From NCBI GenBank assembly GCA_039815055.1, contig JBCCAA010000008.1, positions 1 to 64,000 on the forward strand: a stretch of 64,000 bases of DNA, in the 5' to 3' direction. The DNA comes from UBA5336 sp039815055. Its GTDB lineage: Bacteria > Pseudomonadota > Alphaproteobacteria > Caulobacterales > Hyphomonadaceae. Within the stretch, counting starts at the first letter, position 1. The number at the start of each line of letters is the position of its first letter. The notes beneath the pieces were generated by a model that was not told the DNA's origin, did no database searches, and saw only the letters and a list, made by a program, of their open reading frames with translations. This document shows positions 36,253 to 45,255 of the stretch, in pieces. The translations under genes and the position numbers were made by a program.

Positions 36253-36267
36253 TGCGAATGATTTTCA
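36253..36267. promoter_or_regulatory. Fur-like box between piuC and the lipoprotein gene
   Basis: TGCGAATGATTTTCA matches 11 of 14 defined positions of the 15-bp Fur core and contains AATGATTTTCATT. It is placed between divergent genes, so it could control both. Confidence 0.6.
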
Positions 36268-36314
36268 TTTCTTGCATCTAACTACATTCAGAGGCTTTCC
36301 AAAAGGCGGGACAG

Positions 36315-37100
36315 ATGACGACGACACAAAAACACTGGAGCCGGCTCGGGCTGGGTCTGGCGATGGCCACGACACTTGCAGCGTGTGGGGCTCCGGCATC
36401 CGACGAACCGGCCGTTGAGGCAGCACAAGACGCGCCACCACCCGTCATCCCCATCACCGTTGGAGAAGGCGAAGGTGAGGGTGAAGGCGGAGAAATGGGA
36501 CACGGGATGGACACGCTGCCGGTGGAAAAGCGCGTCGCGTTCATGTCCGGCCACGTGGAGGCGGGCCTTGCGCTATTCCGGGCGGGCGCACCCGATCAGG
36601 CGGCCAAACATCTGCTGCACCCGGTGTCGGAAACCCATGAAGCCGAACGCGCCGGTATCGACGCGCTTGGGTTTGAACAGGATATTTTCATCCAAGTCTC
36701 TGAAGCGTTAGAGGAGGGCAGACCCGCTGAAGACATCGCGCCTCAACTGGCCGCCGCTGAAGCCAATATGGCGCTCATGCAAGCAAATGCCGGCGGCGAT
36801 CCCGTCGACATCATCAGCTATCTAATGGACACCGTCTTTGAAGAATACCGGATCGGTGTGACGGATGGTGTGATCACCGATCCCGGTGAGTATCAGGACG
36901 CTTTTGGTTTCACCGTCGTGGCGCTCGATATCGCGGGTCGCATGGAAGGCCAGGACACAGCCAATTTAATCAGAGAACTGGAAACCCTTCTCGCCATGTG
37001 GCCGGAGGGCGGTCCGCTGGCAGACTCCACACCCACGCCTGTGACTGAACTGGTGGCGCAAACCTCGCGCGTTCACATCGCCCTGGGCCAGCTTGACTGA
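36315..37100 (+). CDS. Lipoprotein of the iron-uptake region
   Basis: This 261-residue protein has a lipobox LAAC (Cys24). A low-complexity GEGEGEGGEMGHGM stretch follows at about 50-63, then a helical domain with HVEAGLALFRAG, LLHPVSETHEAE and MDTVFEEYRIGV. It is transcribed away from a Fur-like box shared with piuC. The His/Glu-rich helical layout could bind metal or haem, but I recognise no established family and the role is inferred from position. Confidence 0.72.
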   Translation: MTTTQKHWSRLGLGLAMATTLAACGAPASDEPAVEAAQDAPPPVIPITVGEGEGEGEGGEMGHGMDTLPVEKRVAFMSGHVEAGLALFRAGAPDQAAKHLLHPVSETHEAERAGIDALGFEQDIFIQVSEALEEGRPAEDIAPQLAAAEANMALMQANAGGDPVDIISYLMDTVFEEYRIGVTDGVITDPGEYQDAFGFTVVALDIAGRMEGQDTANLIRELETLLAMWPEGGPLADSTPTPVTELVAQTSRVHIALGQLD

Positions 37101-37113
37101 GATACAAAAAGCG

Positions 37114-37163
37114 CCCGCAGCATCAACGGTTTGGGAGGAAACGAAGGTCGTCTATGCTGCGGG
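37114..37163. terminator. Long-loop inverted repeat between convergent genes
   Basis: CCCGCAGCAT (37114-37123) pairs perfectly with ATGCTGCGGG (37154-37163) across 30 bases. On the minus strand it is followed by a T-run (CTTTTTG), so it probably ends the TonB-receptor transcript. Confidence 0.55.
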
Positions 37164-37184
37164 AGGTTGGCAAGGGGAGAAGGG

Positions 37185-37376
37185 CTAGGCCACTTGTCGA
37201 GTTTCTTCTAACCGGGCCACTTCGCTGGTGAGCCAGGCATAGTGTGTTTCCAGTCGCCGCGCCGCCGCGAGATCGAGCTCGGGCCGACAAGCGAGTTCTT
37301 CGCGCCACGCCTCAATCACGCGGACTTGCGTTTTCAGCCAACAGACCATGGCAATGTCATCAAGTGGTAGGCACAT
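37185..37376 (-). CDS. 63-residue protein coupled to the TonB receptor
   Basis: The start ATG at 37376 lies 11 bp past the receptor stop, and its ribosome-binding AGGAGA overlaps that stop, which argues for real coupled translation. The protein is soluble and helical (MCLPLDDIAMVCWLKTQ, EAWREELACRPELDLAAA) with three Cys and four Trp. No family is recognised. It may be a small cytoplasmic haem- or iron-linked factor, but this is only a positional guess. Confidence 0.6.
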   Translation of the reverse strand: MCLPLDDIAMVCWLKTQVRVIEAWREELACRPELDLAAARRLETHYAWLTSEVARLEETRQVA

Positions 37377-37387
37377 CGGTCAGTCTC

Positions 37388-39550
37388 CTAGTTTCCAAAT
37401 TGATAGGACGCGGCGATCTTGATGTTCTGCCCCGGCTCTGAGACGCCCTGGAAGACGCGGTCGTAATCATGATCGAGGAGGTTATCGATCCCGACGTCAA
37501 AGCGCAGGCCGTCTGCGAAGCTTGGCTCCCATGACGCATAGACATCAAGCACCACATAGCCGGCGCGTTCTTCCACCACGGTGAACCCGCCCATGCCGTC
37601 AGATCCGCGTCGTTCAAAATCATCGGCCATTTGGACTCGTGTACCGAAGGTGGCCTGCCAGGAGGGGACCCTGAAGCCCGTATTCAGGGCTAGCCGATCG
37701 GGCGTGAGGGAGCCGAGATCTGATCCATCTGACAGGTCGGTGCCTTTGATGCTGGAATAGCTTGCGGTTGCAAACCAACGGTCTGCTTCATAGCGAAGTT
37801 CGCCCTCCCAGCCTTCCAGCTCCGCTTGGGCAACATTGGATGATTCCGACGTACCGGCCGTGCATGGGAAGAAAGTCGGCTGCGCGAAGCATGTAGGGTC
37901 GAAAGCAAAATCAACCGACAGATTGATAAGGTTGTCGGCTTCCGTTTCGAAATAGCTGAGCTTCGCCTGCAGGCGATCATCGCTGGTGAAGATATCTGCG
38001 AAATCGACACCCGCGCCGAATTCGAGGGTTTCGGTTTCTTCTGGAACCAGGTCCGGGTTCGGAATGAAGTTGTTATTCACGAACACAAACTGGAACATGG
38101 CCGGGTCGAACAGCACGGGGTGGGGCACAGGGAAGTGGACGCCATCCAGGTAAAGCTCGTTGATTGACGGTGCGCGGAAACCTTCGGAATACGAGCCAAA
38201 GACCCGCAGCCAAGGTGTACCCGCTGGCTCAAAGCTCGCGGCGAAACGCGGCGAAACCGCATCGTCGGAATTGTCTTGATCTGGGGCAATCGACGACGAG
38301 CTTTCGAACTCATCAAACCGAACACCCGGGATGATCAGGAACTCGCCCGCCGGAGTCTCGACGACAGCTTCAATCTGGGCAAACAGTCCTGTGAACTCGC
38401 TCTCGCCGTCAGGAACGCCGCCGCGAGTGCCATCCGCTGTCTGATCGTCAACGCCGGTTTGCTCGTCCTTGTACCAGTCACCGCCGACCGTCAGTGTTGT
38501 ATCGACATTGCCCAGCATAAAGCGCGACGCGTTCCGAGCGCTGAAACCCGTGGTCTCGATCTCGCGCACCGTGGTGCGAGGGATGGTGGCGTCAAACTCA
38601 TCGACTTCGCTCGTCGTTTGATAGGCGGTAGCCGTCAGGTTGACCCAGTCATTGGTGTCCGGATTGAAGGTGGCACCCAGTCGGAAGGTGTCCGTCGTGA
38701 TGTCCTTCTCGACCGTGCGATCGAGGATGGAGTCGCCCGTGCCGAGCGTGCCCTGGCCGTTGTTGGGCTCAATCGCGGTGTTGCCGAAGCGCTGCCAGGA
38801 GCCTTCCAGCGTAAAGGCGTCTGTGAAGGCGTAGCTACCTTTCAGGAGCGCCGTTTCGATCTCATCGTCGGAGGGGAGGTCTGCGCCGGACCCAAGCGTG
38901 ATATCGCTAGACTGGCGGATACCGAAGCTGGCCAGACCGTCAAACCCGCCCTGTTGGGTGTAACCCGTGACCGAGGCCAGTACTTCTTCGTTCACGCTGT
39001 GATAGCCAAGGCGGACGCGCCCGCCCATGGTTTCATCATCAGCGAGAAGGTCTCCCGCATCGACACTTTCAAGGGCAAGGACCCCGCCCACGGCGCCGGA
39101 TCCATAAAGGGCAGAGGCGGGACCGCGGACGACTTCGACGCTGCCGACAAGTTCCGGATCAACAAAGAACCGTCCGTCATGAGCAGACGTGAAGCTTTGG
39201 CGCGCGCCATCCAGAAGGATCAGCACATTCTGACCGGAGAGGCCGCGCAGGGCCGGTTGTTCACCGGTTCGGCGGGGACCGCCCGAGAAATCCAGTCCCG
39301 GCACATCACGCAGGGCATCAGCGATGGTCGAGGGCGCCAGCAGGTCGAGTTCATCGCGGCTAACCACCGTCACTTGGCCCGGATAGTCGAACACCGGGAT
39401 CGGGTTCGACGTGCCGTAGACCGTGACTTTGTCTTCGCGGAGTTCCTCCTCAGACGTGTCTTGCGCCGTGGCTGCACCAACGGCGAGCGCCGTTGCTGAT
39501 ACCATCAAAGCCGTTCTCAATGGAATGAGGCAGAATTTCGCTCCTGACAT
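37388..39550 (-). CDS. TonB-dependent receptor, haem/haemoprotein type
   Basis: This 720-residue outer-membrane receptor has a signal peptide (1-30) and a plug domain at about 45-155 (TVVSRDELDLLAPSTIADALRD; VEVVRGPASALYGSGAVGGVL). A 22-strand barrel follows with YSEGFRAPSINELY, the FRAP box of haem receptors, and NPDLVPEETETLEFG, the NPNL-type box. The protein ends in SYQFGN. These two boxes place it in the haemoglobin/haemin receptor class. A Fur box precedes it (39578-39592). It is divergent from the DUF6607 gene and followed by a coupled small ORF. Confidence 0.92.
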   Translation of the reverse strand: MSGAKFCLIPLRTALMVSATALAVGAATAQDTSEEELREDKVTVYGTSNPIPVFDYPGQVTVVSRDELDLLAPSTIADALRDVPGLDFSGGPRRTGEQPALRGLSGQNVLILLDGARQSFTSAHDGRFFVDPELVGSVEVVRGPASALYGSGAVGGVLALESVDAGDLLADDETMGGRVRLGYHSVNEEVLASVTGYTQQGGFDGLASFGIRQSSDITLGSGADLPSDDEIETALLKGSYAFTDAFTLEGSWQRFGNTAIEPNNGQGTLGTGDSILDRTVEKDITTDTFRLGATFNPDTNDWVNLTATAYQTTSEVDEFDATIPRTTVREIETTGFSARNASRFMLGNVDTTLTVGGDWYKDEQTGVDDQTADGTRGGVPDGESEFTGLFAQIEAVVETPAGEFLIIPGVRFDEFESSSSIAPDQDNSDDAVSPRFAASFEPAGTPWLRVFGSYSEGFRAPSINELYLDGVHFPVPHPVLFDPAMFQFVFVNNNFIPNPDLVPEETETLEFGAGVDFADIFTSDDRLQAKLSYFETEADNLINLSVDFAFDPTCFAQPTFFPCTAGTSESSNVAQAELEGWEGELRYEADRWFATASYSSIKGTDLSDGSDLGSLTPDRLALNTGFRVPSWQATFGTRVQMADDFERRGSDGMGGFTVVEERAGYVVLDVYASWEPSFADGLRFDVGIDNLLDHDYDRVFQGVSEPGQNIKIAASYQFGN

Positions 39551-39577
39551 AGGTACTTTCTCCAGTAGACATAATAA

Positions 39578-39592
39578 TGAAAATCATTCTCA
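39578..39592. promoter_or_regulatory. Fur box in the TonB receptor/DUF6607 divergent promoter
   Basis: TGAAAATCATTCTCA matches 12 of 14 defined positions of the Fur core (TGATAATNATTATCA), with both mismatches symmetric. It is embedded in a longer AT-rich palindrome (39572-39598). It probably represses both directions when iron is sufficient. Confidence 0.82.
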
Positions 39593-39685
39593 TTATTGAG
39601 AAACAAACTTTAAATGAGATTGCAAGTGAGAATCTTTCGCGGTAATTAAAATTCAAAGCACAGTCTCAGACCAATGAGGGGATCC

Positions 39686-40738
39686 ATGACCAACCGCCGT
39701 TCAATCATTTTCAGCGCCGTCGCCGCATCCGCCGCGCTCCTTTCGGCCTGCGCAACGCCGCCCGTCCAAACAAGCACCGCAGCATTGGCTCCGGCGCCCG
39801 TTGAAGCCGTCGACACAGCCAAGTTTGAACAGGACCGCGCATCCATCCTGGCCATGGCTGGAGACCACAAGGTCTCTTTCGATTTCACGGAAACAGTATC
39901 CTTCGTCGAAGGCTATGAGCTGAAAGAACCCAAACTCTCCGGCGGGCACGAGTCCGTGCGCGTTGTTGAAGACCAGGGTGATTTCATCAGCCTGCAGCAC
40001 CTGCTTGTTGTCGGACCCGACGATGCACCTTTTGTGGTCAAACACTGGCGGCAGGACTGGCAGTATGAGCCCGCACGCGTGCTCGTCTTCATCGGTGGCA
40101 ACGCCTGGGAGTGGCGCGACGTGCCGGAAGATGAACGGGCCGGCTCATGGTCCCAAACCGTCTACCAGGTTGATGACGCGCCGCGTTATGGTGCTGTCGC
40201 CACGTGGACTTATGAGGACGGACTGGCTGAGTGGACACCCGCCCAGGAATGGCGCCCGCTCCCGCGCCGGGACATGACCACGCGTGACGACTATCACGCC
40301 ATTGATGCGGTCAATCGCCATGTGATCACGCCCTGGGGCTGGGTGCATGAGCAGGACAACTCCAAGCTGGTTCTGGCAGCCGAACCTTATACTCTCGTCC
40401 GGGAAGTTGGCGTGAACACCTATAAGCAGTTTGACGATTATCCTGTAAGCGCGGCCGATGAATACTGGGCAGCGACGGAAGAGTTCTGGGCCGGTGTCCG
40501 CGCCGAATGGAACCGGATCGAAGCTGAAAACGAGCGGTTTGCCATCACTATCCAGGGCGAAACCGAAGCGCTCTACATGCCGCTGCTTGGATTGGCCAAC
40601 GGTGTGAAAGACGGTGAGTTTGAACTGGAAGAGGCCCTTGTCGAGGCGCGGGCCGTCATCGATCGTTTTGTTACACCGGAGATTGGTGTTCTCGCCGATC
40701 GTTTGCGCCCGTCAACGACGCTGGCCAGCCTGGACTAG
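39686..40738 (+). CDS. DUF6607 lipoprotein
   Basis: This 350-residue protein has a lipobox LSAC. A mature domain resembling DUF6607 follows: HKVSFDFTETVSF, HWRQDWQYEPARVL, TYEDGLAEWTP and DYHAIDAVNRHVITPWGWVH. ATG 39686 is preferred over ATG 39674 because AGGGG lies just before it. The family is repeatedly found beside TonB-dependent receptors. With the Fur box upstream it probably supports iron or haem handling at the envelope. Confidence 0.83.
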   Translation: MTNRRSIIFSAVAASAALLSACATPPVQTSTAALAPAPVEAVDTAKFEQDRASILAMAGDHKVSFDFTETVSFVEGYELKEPKLSGGHESVRVVEDQGDFISLQHLLVVGPDDAPFVVKHWRQDWQYEPARVLVFIGGNAWEWRDVPEDERAGSWSQTVYQVDDAPRYGAVATWTYEDGLAEWTPAQEWRPLPRRDMTTRDDYHAIDAVNRHVITPWGWVHEQDNSKLVLAAEPYTLVREVGVNTYKQFDDYPVSAADEYWAATEEFWAGVRAEWNRIEAENERFAITIQGETEALYMPLLGLANGVKDGEFELEEALVEARAVIDRFVTPEIGVLADRLRPSTTLASLD

Positions 40739-40739
40739 A

Positions 40740-41531
40740 ATGCGCGCGTTTATTCTGCCGGCTGTCGCGCTGTCTATGTGTGGAGCGGCGGCAGCCGACA
40801 CGGCATACGTGAAGCCATCTGACTTCTCTCCAGACGTGGGTCAGACGATCTCGGTCGAAGTCGCGTTCAATGATTTCTGCTGCGAGCCGCGATACGCCGT
40901 GAGAACCGACACGTTTGCGGTCCTTGGACCGGATGGAAACGCGGTCGATCTGGACCGCATAGAGACGTTTTCGACCCTCACAGTGCTGGAACACACCCAC
41001 ATCCAAACCGGCACGTTTCGGATCACCACGGGAGAACGGCTCGGCCGAAAAGGTGAGTATGTGCTGCTGGACGGGACGTACCATCTCGTCAACAGCCCGG
41101 ACGCAGAACCTATCGAAATCCCCGAGGGCACGCCCATTCTCTCATCACAGACAGCGACGGTGACAGATGCCTATGTGACGGTGGGGTCGCCGGACTGGGG
41201 CGCCATTCGAACTCCTGTGGGGCGCCTCGCCATTGAACCGGCACTCCACCCCAGTCGGGCAAGCGCTGGGCTTCCCTTCATCGGGCGCGTCACCTTCGAT
41301 GGGGAACCCGTGCCTGGACAAGACGTCATTCTCACAACCGAAAACCAGCGGCTAAAGGGGGAGTTTGGATGGATGACCCAAACCGATGATGAGGGCCTTT
41401 TTACAATCACGCTGAACGATCCGGGCGTGTCGCTTTTGATGGTGAGGATGCAGGCACCCGCGCCCGAGGGAGCCGAAACAGATATTCGAAGCTACACGAC
41501 TGCGCTCACGCTGGACGTTTCGGCAGATTGA
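40740..41531 (+). CDS. DUF4198-like periplasmic protein
   Basis: This 263-residue protein has a short signal peptide (MRAFILPAVALSMCGAAAA). Beta-rich domains follow, with YVKPSDFSPDVGQTISVEVAF and a C-terminal VTFDGEPVPGQDVILTT, then TDDEGLFTITLNDPGVSLLMV. This is the layout of DUF4198/NikM-like metal-uptake accessory proteins. Only one base separates it from the DUF6607 stop, so they form an operon. It fits a periplasmic metal-transport helper. Confidence 0.82.
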   Translation: MRAFILPAVALSMCGAAAADTAYVKPSDFSPDVGQTISVEVAFNDFCCEPRYAVRTDTFAVLGPDGNAVDLDRIETFSTLTVLEHTHIQTGTFRITTGERLGRKGEYVLLDGTYHLVNSPDAEPIEIPEGTPILSSQTATVTDAYVTVGSPDWGAIRTPVGRLAIEPALHPSRASAGLPFIGRVTFDGEPVPGQDVILTTENQRLKGEFGWMTQTDDEGLFTITLNDPGVSLLMVRMQAPAPEGAETDIRSYTTALTLDVSAD

Positions 41532-41652
41532 TCTCCTGGGGTCGAGACGGTGGTGGAAATCGAAGACTTAACTCTCAGGACCAAGTGTCCATAAACGGTG
41601 AAAAATTGTCGCTCGTATAACGGGCACGACGCCGAAAGCCGGCATCTACCAC

Positions 41653-41685
41653 AAAAAACCCGCCGCATTGCTGCGGCGGGTTTTT
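41653..41685. terminator. Bidirectional terminator between DUF4198 and dnaK
   Basis: A 10-bp stem (41658-41667 with 41672-41681) has a 4-base loop, with A6 before and T5 after. It serves both convergent genes. Confidence 0.92.
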
Positions 41686-41706
41686 GTTTCTGGAAGCGGA
41701 AAACGC

Positions 41707-43626
41707 TTAGGCGCTTTTCTGCTGGTCTTCGTCGGTGACGTCTTCGAAGTCGGCGTCCACCACATCGTCATCGCCTTCAGCGGCCGCATCGGCTTGCGCA
41801 TCGGCATGGGCTGCTTCGGTTTGTTGCGACGCATAAATCGCTTCGCCGAGCTTCATGGCCGCCGTCATCAAGGCCTGGTGCTTTTCTGTGATCGCACCGG
41901 CGTCTTCGCCTTCAGCCGCCGTCTTCAGCTCTTTGATGGCGGCGTCAATTTCAGACTTCACCTCAGCTGAGACCTTATCGCCATGCTCTTCCAGCTGCTT
42001 CTCGGTCTGGTGAGCCAGCGCCTCGGCATTGTTCTTGGCTTCCACCAGGTCACGACGAGACTTGTCGGCCTCGGCATTGGCTTCCGCATCGGCCATCATG
42101 TTCTTGATGTCGTCGTCGGACAGGCCACCATCGGCCTGGATCGTGATCTGCTGTTCCTTGCCCGTGGCCTTGTCCTTGGCAGACACGGACACAATGCCAT
42201 TGGCATCAATGTCGAAGGTCACTTCGATCTGGGGCAGGCCGCGTGGGGCAGGCGCAATGCCTTCCAGATTGAACAGGCCGAGATGCTTGTTGTCGACGGC
42301 CATTTCCCGCTCGCCCTGCATCACCTTGATGGTCACGGCGGGCTGATTGTCCTCAGCGGTCGAGAACACCTGGGACTTCTTGGTCGGGATCGTCGTGTTG
42401 CGGTCGATCAGGCGTGTGAATACACCGCCCAGCGTTTCAATGCCCAGCGACAACGGCGTCACGTCGAGCAGAACCACGTCTTTCACGTCGCCCTGCAGAA
42501 CGCCACCCTGAATAGCAGCGCCGATGGCGACCACTTCATCCGGGTTCACGCCTTTATGCGGCGGCTTGCCGAAAAAGTCTTCCACAGACTGTTGCACCGC
42601 CGGCATTCGGGTCATCCCGCCGACCAGGACCACCTCATCAATGTCGGCAGCTTTCTTGCCCGCATCGGCCAGGGCCTTCTTGCATGGCTCAATGGTGCGC
42701 TTGACCAGGTCTTCCACCAGGCTTTCGAACTTTGCGCGGGTCAGCTTCATGTTCAGGTGAAGCGGGCCGGACGCATCCATCGTGATGAAGGGCAGGTTCA
42801 CTTCGTAAGACGAGGCAGATGAGAGCTCTTTCTTGGCTTTCTCAGCTTCTTCCTTCAGGCGTTGGAGGGCCATCTTGTCGGCCTTCAGGTCGATACCCTT
42901 TTCCTTTTTGAACTCGCCAGCAAGATAGTCGACGATGCGGATGTCAAAGTCTTCACCGCCAAGGAACGTATCGCCGTTCGTGGACAGCACTTCGAACACG
43001 CCGTCGCCGATTTCCAGGATCGAGACGTCGAACGTGCCGCCACCAAGGTCATAGACGGCAATCGTCTTGCCTTCGGATTTCTCGAGGCCATAGGCAAGCG
43101 CGGCAGCGGTCGGCTCGTTGATGATGCGCAGCACTTCAAGACCGGCGATCTTGCCAGCATCTTTTGTGGCCTGGCGCTGGCTGTCATTAAAGTAGGCCGG
43201 CACGGTGATCACGGCCTGGGTAACCGTGTCGCCAAGATAGGCTTCGGCGGTCTCTTTCATCTTTGTCAGAACGAAAGCGGAGATTTCCTGGGGGGCGTAG
43301 TCCTTGTCGCGGCCTTTCACCCAAGCATCGCCATTGGGGCCCTGCACGATGCCAAAGGCGGAGATTTCCTTGTCCTTGGCAACCGTCGGATCATCGAAGG
43401 TCCGGCCAATCAGGCGTTTCACGGCAGAAAATGTGAAATCCGGGTTTGTGACACCCTGGCGCAGCGCCGGCATGCCGATCAGGCGTTCATCACCATCGGT
43501 GAAGGCCACAACAGACGGGGTCGTGCGTGCGCCTTCCGAGTTTTCGATCACCTTTGGATCGCCGCCTTCCATGACAGCTACGCAGGAATTGGTCGTTCCA
43601 AGGTCAATACCAATAATCTTGCCCAT
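41707..43626 (-). CDS. dnaK: Chaperone DnaK (Hsp70)
   Basis: This 639-residue Hsp70 starts GKIIGIDLGTTNSCVAVMEG and contains VYDLGGGTFDVSIL, VVLVGGMTRMPAVQ, the linker DVVLLDVTPLSLGIET and an acidic C-terminal tail (DDVVDADFEDVTDEDQQK). It folds nascent and stress-damaged proteins with DnaJ and GrpE. No dnaJ follows: the downstream neighbour is convergent. The 262-bp upstream gap shows no clear heat-shock promoter or CIRCE element to my reading. Confidence 0.97.
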   Translation of the reverse strand: MGKIIGIDLGTTNSCVAVMEGGDPKVIENSEGARTTPSVVAFTDGDERLIGMPALRQGVTNPDFTFSAVKRLIGRTFDDPTVAKDKEISAFGIVQGPNGDAWVKGRDKDYAPQEISAFVLTKMKETAEAYLGDTVTQAVITVPAYFNDSQRQATKDAGKIAGLEVLRIINEPTAAALAYGLEKSEGKTIAVYDLGGGTFDVSILEIGDGVFEVLSTNGDTFLGGEDFDIRIVDYLAGEFKKEKGIDLKADKMALQRLKEEAEKAKKELSSASSYEVNLPFITMDASGPLHLNMKLTRAKFESLVEDLVKRTIEPCKKALADAGKKAADIDEVVLVGGMTRMPAVQQSVEDFFGKPPHKGVNPDEVVAIGAAIQGGVLQGDVKDVVLLDVTPLSLGIETLGGVFTRLIDRNTTIPTKKSQVFSTAEDNQPAVTIKVMQGEREMAVDNKHLGLFNLEGIAPAPRGLPQIEVTFDIDANGIVSVSAKDKATGKEQQITIQADGGLSDDDIKNMMADAEANAEADKSRRDLVEAKNNAEALAHQTEKQLEEHGDKVSAEVKSEIDAAIKELKTAAEGEDAGAITEKHQALMTAAMKLGEAIYASQQTEAAHADAQADAAAEGDDDVVDADFEDVTDEDQQKSA

Positions 43627-43888
43627 AAGTGTTCATCCTCTTTTTTGGGTCGGCCGCCGCCAGCCATGTATTTGGCCTGGCATTGCAGCACCGGAAACGG
43701 GCGGCGCCTTAGGGGGTTTAAATCTGGCGGGGCTGGGCCGCTCCGCCGTGCTTCGGTTGCGATATGGGCATTCGGTTGCCGGGCTCAATAGGGCAAGCGA
43801 TATTCGTGTCAGCCGTGCATGAATTGCCTTGGGCTTCTACTGAAAGGTGTGCCAAGCTTCGAGTGCAGATTATGTGGGAGGACGCAGC

Positions 43889-44452
43889 ATGTGGAAAACA
43901 ATCATTTTAGTCGTATTCGCTGCCGTTTTGGCGATACCCGCCGGCGCACAGAGCGTTTATCTTCAACTCGGGTCCGGGGACGAAAACGTTCAAGGCGAAG
44001 TGACCAGTCGTGGATATGAGGGATGGATCGACGTGATCAACTTCGACGTTGGCACAGAAAACACCATAAACATCGATTCGATATCTGCAGGCGGCGGCGC
44101 TGGAAAGGCGGGTGTTTTGCCGCTGGTGATCGAGAAGCCCATAGATACATCCAGTATCGCGTTGAGATCAAAGCTGACCGAAGGTAGCCACTTCGATGAG
44201 GTCAGCCTGGTGGTCGTGCAGCGCAGCCCTGGCGGGCGTTATGAAAGCTACCGGCTGGACCTGAAGCTCGTCATGGTCGAATCGGTTGCACTCAGTGGCG
44301 CAAGCGGCGAAGCGCCAATGGAAACAGTTACGTTCCAATTCGGAGCTGCACAATGGACATACCAGCTACCGCCTACAGATGGCGGCCCGGGCGAGACACT
44401 CACCTCAGCCTGGAGCGTCGTCACCAATAAAGCCGAATTCGCTGTGAGGTGA
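43889..44452 (+). CDS. Hcp-like (type VI tube) protein with signal peptide
   Basis: This 187-residue protein starts at ATG 43889 behind GGGAGGAC. It has a Sec signal peptide ending AGAQ. Its mature part (YLQLGSGDENVQGE, GWIDVINFDVG, AGKAGVLPLVIEKPID, HFDEVSLVVVQ) follows the Hcp fold pattern: an N-terminal strand, a W-I-x-V strand, a Gly-rich loop, then a K-x-x-D strand. Classical Hcp is cytoplasmic and lacks a signal peptide, and no other type VI genes are present in the window. It is therefore an exported Hcp-family protein of unknown role. Confidence 0.72.
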   Translation: MWKTIILVVFAAVLAIPAGAQSVYLQLGSGDENVQGEVTSRGYEGWIDVINFDVGTENTINIDSISAGGGAGKAGVLPLVIEKPIDTSSIALRSKLTEGSHFDEVSLVVVQRSPGGRYESYRLDLKLVMVESVALSGASGEAPMETVTFQFGAAQWTYQLPPTDGGPGETLTSAWSVVTNKAEFAVR

Positions 44453-44457
44453 CGGCC

Positions 44458-45255
44458 TCAAGCCGTCCGCGTCACCGCCGCCAATGTGATTGCCGCAGCG
44501 GTGGCGATGTTGAGACTGTCCACACCGGGCGCCATGGGAATACGCACGCCGTGGGACGCCGCAATAATGTCATCGGCCAGACCCGGCCCTTCTGCACCAA
44601 GCATAAGCGCCAGGCGCTGGGGCACCGGTTCAGACCAGATTGACGGCGCCGTTTGGCGTGGCGTCAAAGCCCAACTGGCAAATCCAAGCGCTTCAAGGTC
44701 TCCAAGGATCTCTTGCGCCGAACCGCCTTGGTGGAACGGCAGCCAGAGCGCTGTCCCGGCAGAAACCCGGATCGCTTTGCGATACAGCGGATCACAGCTT
44801 TCGTCGTCGAGCATCACCCCGTCCGCGCCAAATGCAGCAGCGTTGCGAAACAGCGCGCCGACATTGTCATGGTTCGACAATCCGACCGCGACGACCAGCA
44901 GGCGGGCATGGGCAAAGTTATTGCGATTCAACGGCGTGCTTTTGTGGCAGCATGCCAGGATCCCCCGGTGAACGGCAAAACCGGCAATCTGATCGAACAC
45001 GCTTTGGGACGCGGTGTAGATGGGCACGTCGGGCGGCACGCGCGCCCGGTCTTCCGACAGCGCTTCAAGGCGAGACTGGGCGACGAAAACGCTCTCAAGC
45101 GGGAACCGGCCACGCGCCAGCTGCACCCCCAAGGTCACACGGCCTTCCACAATAAACCGCTCGCCACGACCCGTGAGATCGCGTTCCCGGATAGATGTGT
45201 AGGGCGCAATTCGAGGATCGGTCGGATCGGTGATCTCAGTGACACGGCTGGCCAT
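44458..45255 (-). CDS. TrmH/SpoU-family RNA 2'-O-methyltransferase
   Basis: This 265-residue SPOUT enzyme has an N-terminal RNA-binding part (ERFIVEGRVTLGVQL) and the knotted catalytic domain: GLSNHDNVGALFRNAAAFGAD, LMLGAEGPGL and SLNIATAAAI, the three SpoU motifs. It uses S-adenosylmethionine to methylate ribose in rRNA or tRNA. The exact target is not clear from sequence. Its start shares one base with the stop of the upstream gene (TGATG). Confidence 0.92.
   Translation of the reverse strand: MASRVTEITDPTDPRIAPYTSIRERDLTGRGERFIVEGRVTLGVQLARGRFPLESVFVAQSRLEALSEDRARVPPDVPIYTASQSVFDQIAGFAVHRGILACCHKSTPLNRNNFAHARLLVVAVGLSNHDNVGALFRNAAAFGADGVMLDDESCDPLYRKAIRVSAGTALWLPFHQGGSAQEILGDLEALGFASWALTPRQTAPSIWSEPVPQRLALMLGAEGPGLADDIIAASHGVRIPMAPGVDSLNIATAAAITLAAVTRTA

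Noticed and set aside
38276..39499. 407-codon open frame on the + strand
   Set aside because: Antisense to the TonB receptor, which has clear plug and barrel motifs; the antisense product has no coherent domain and is an effect of GC-rich codon use.
42862..43791. 309-codon open frame on the + strand
   Set aside because: Antisense to dnaK.
43627..43888. Heat-shock promoter or CIRCE element before dnaK
   Set aside because: CTTG-type and CCCAT-type elements with acceptable spacing, or a CIRCE inverted repeat, could not be found by eye.
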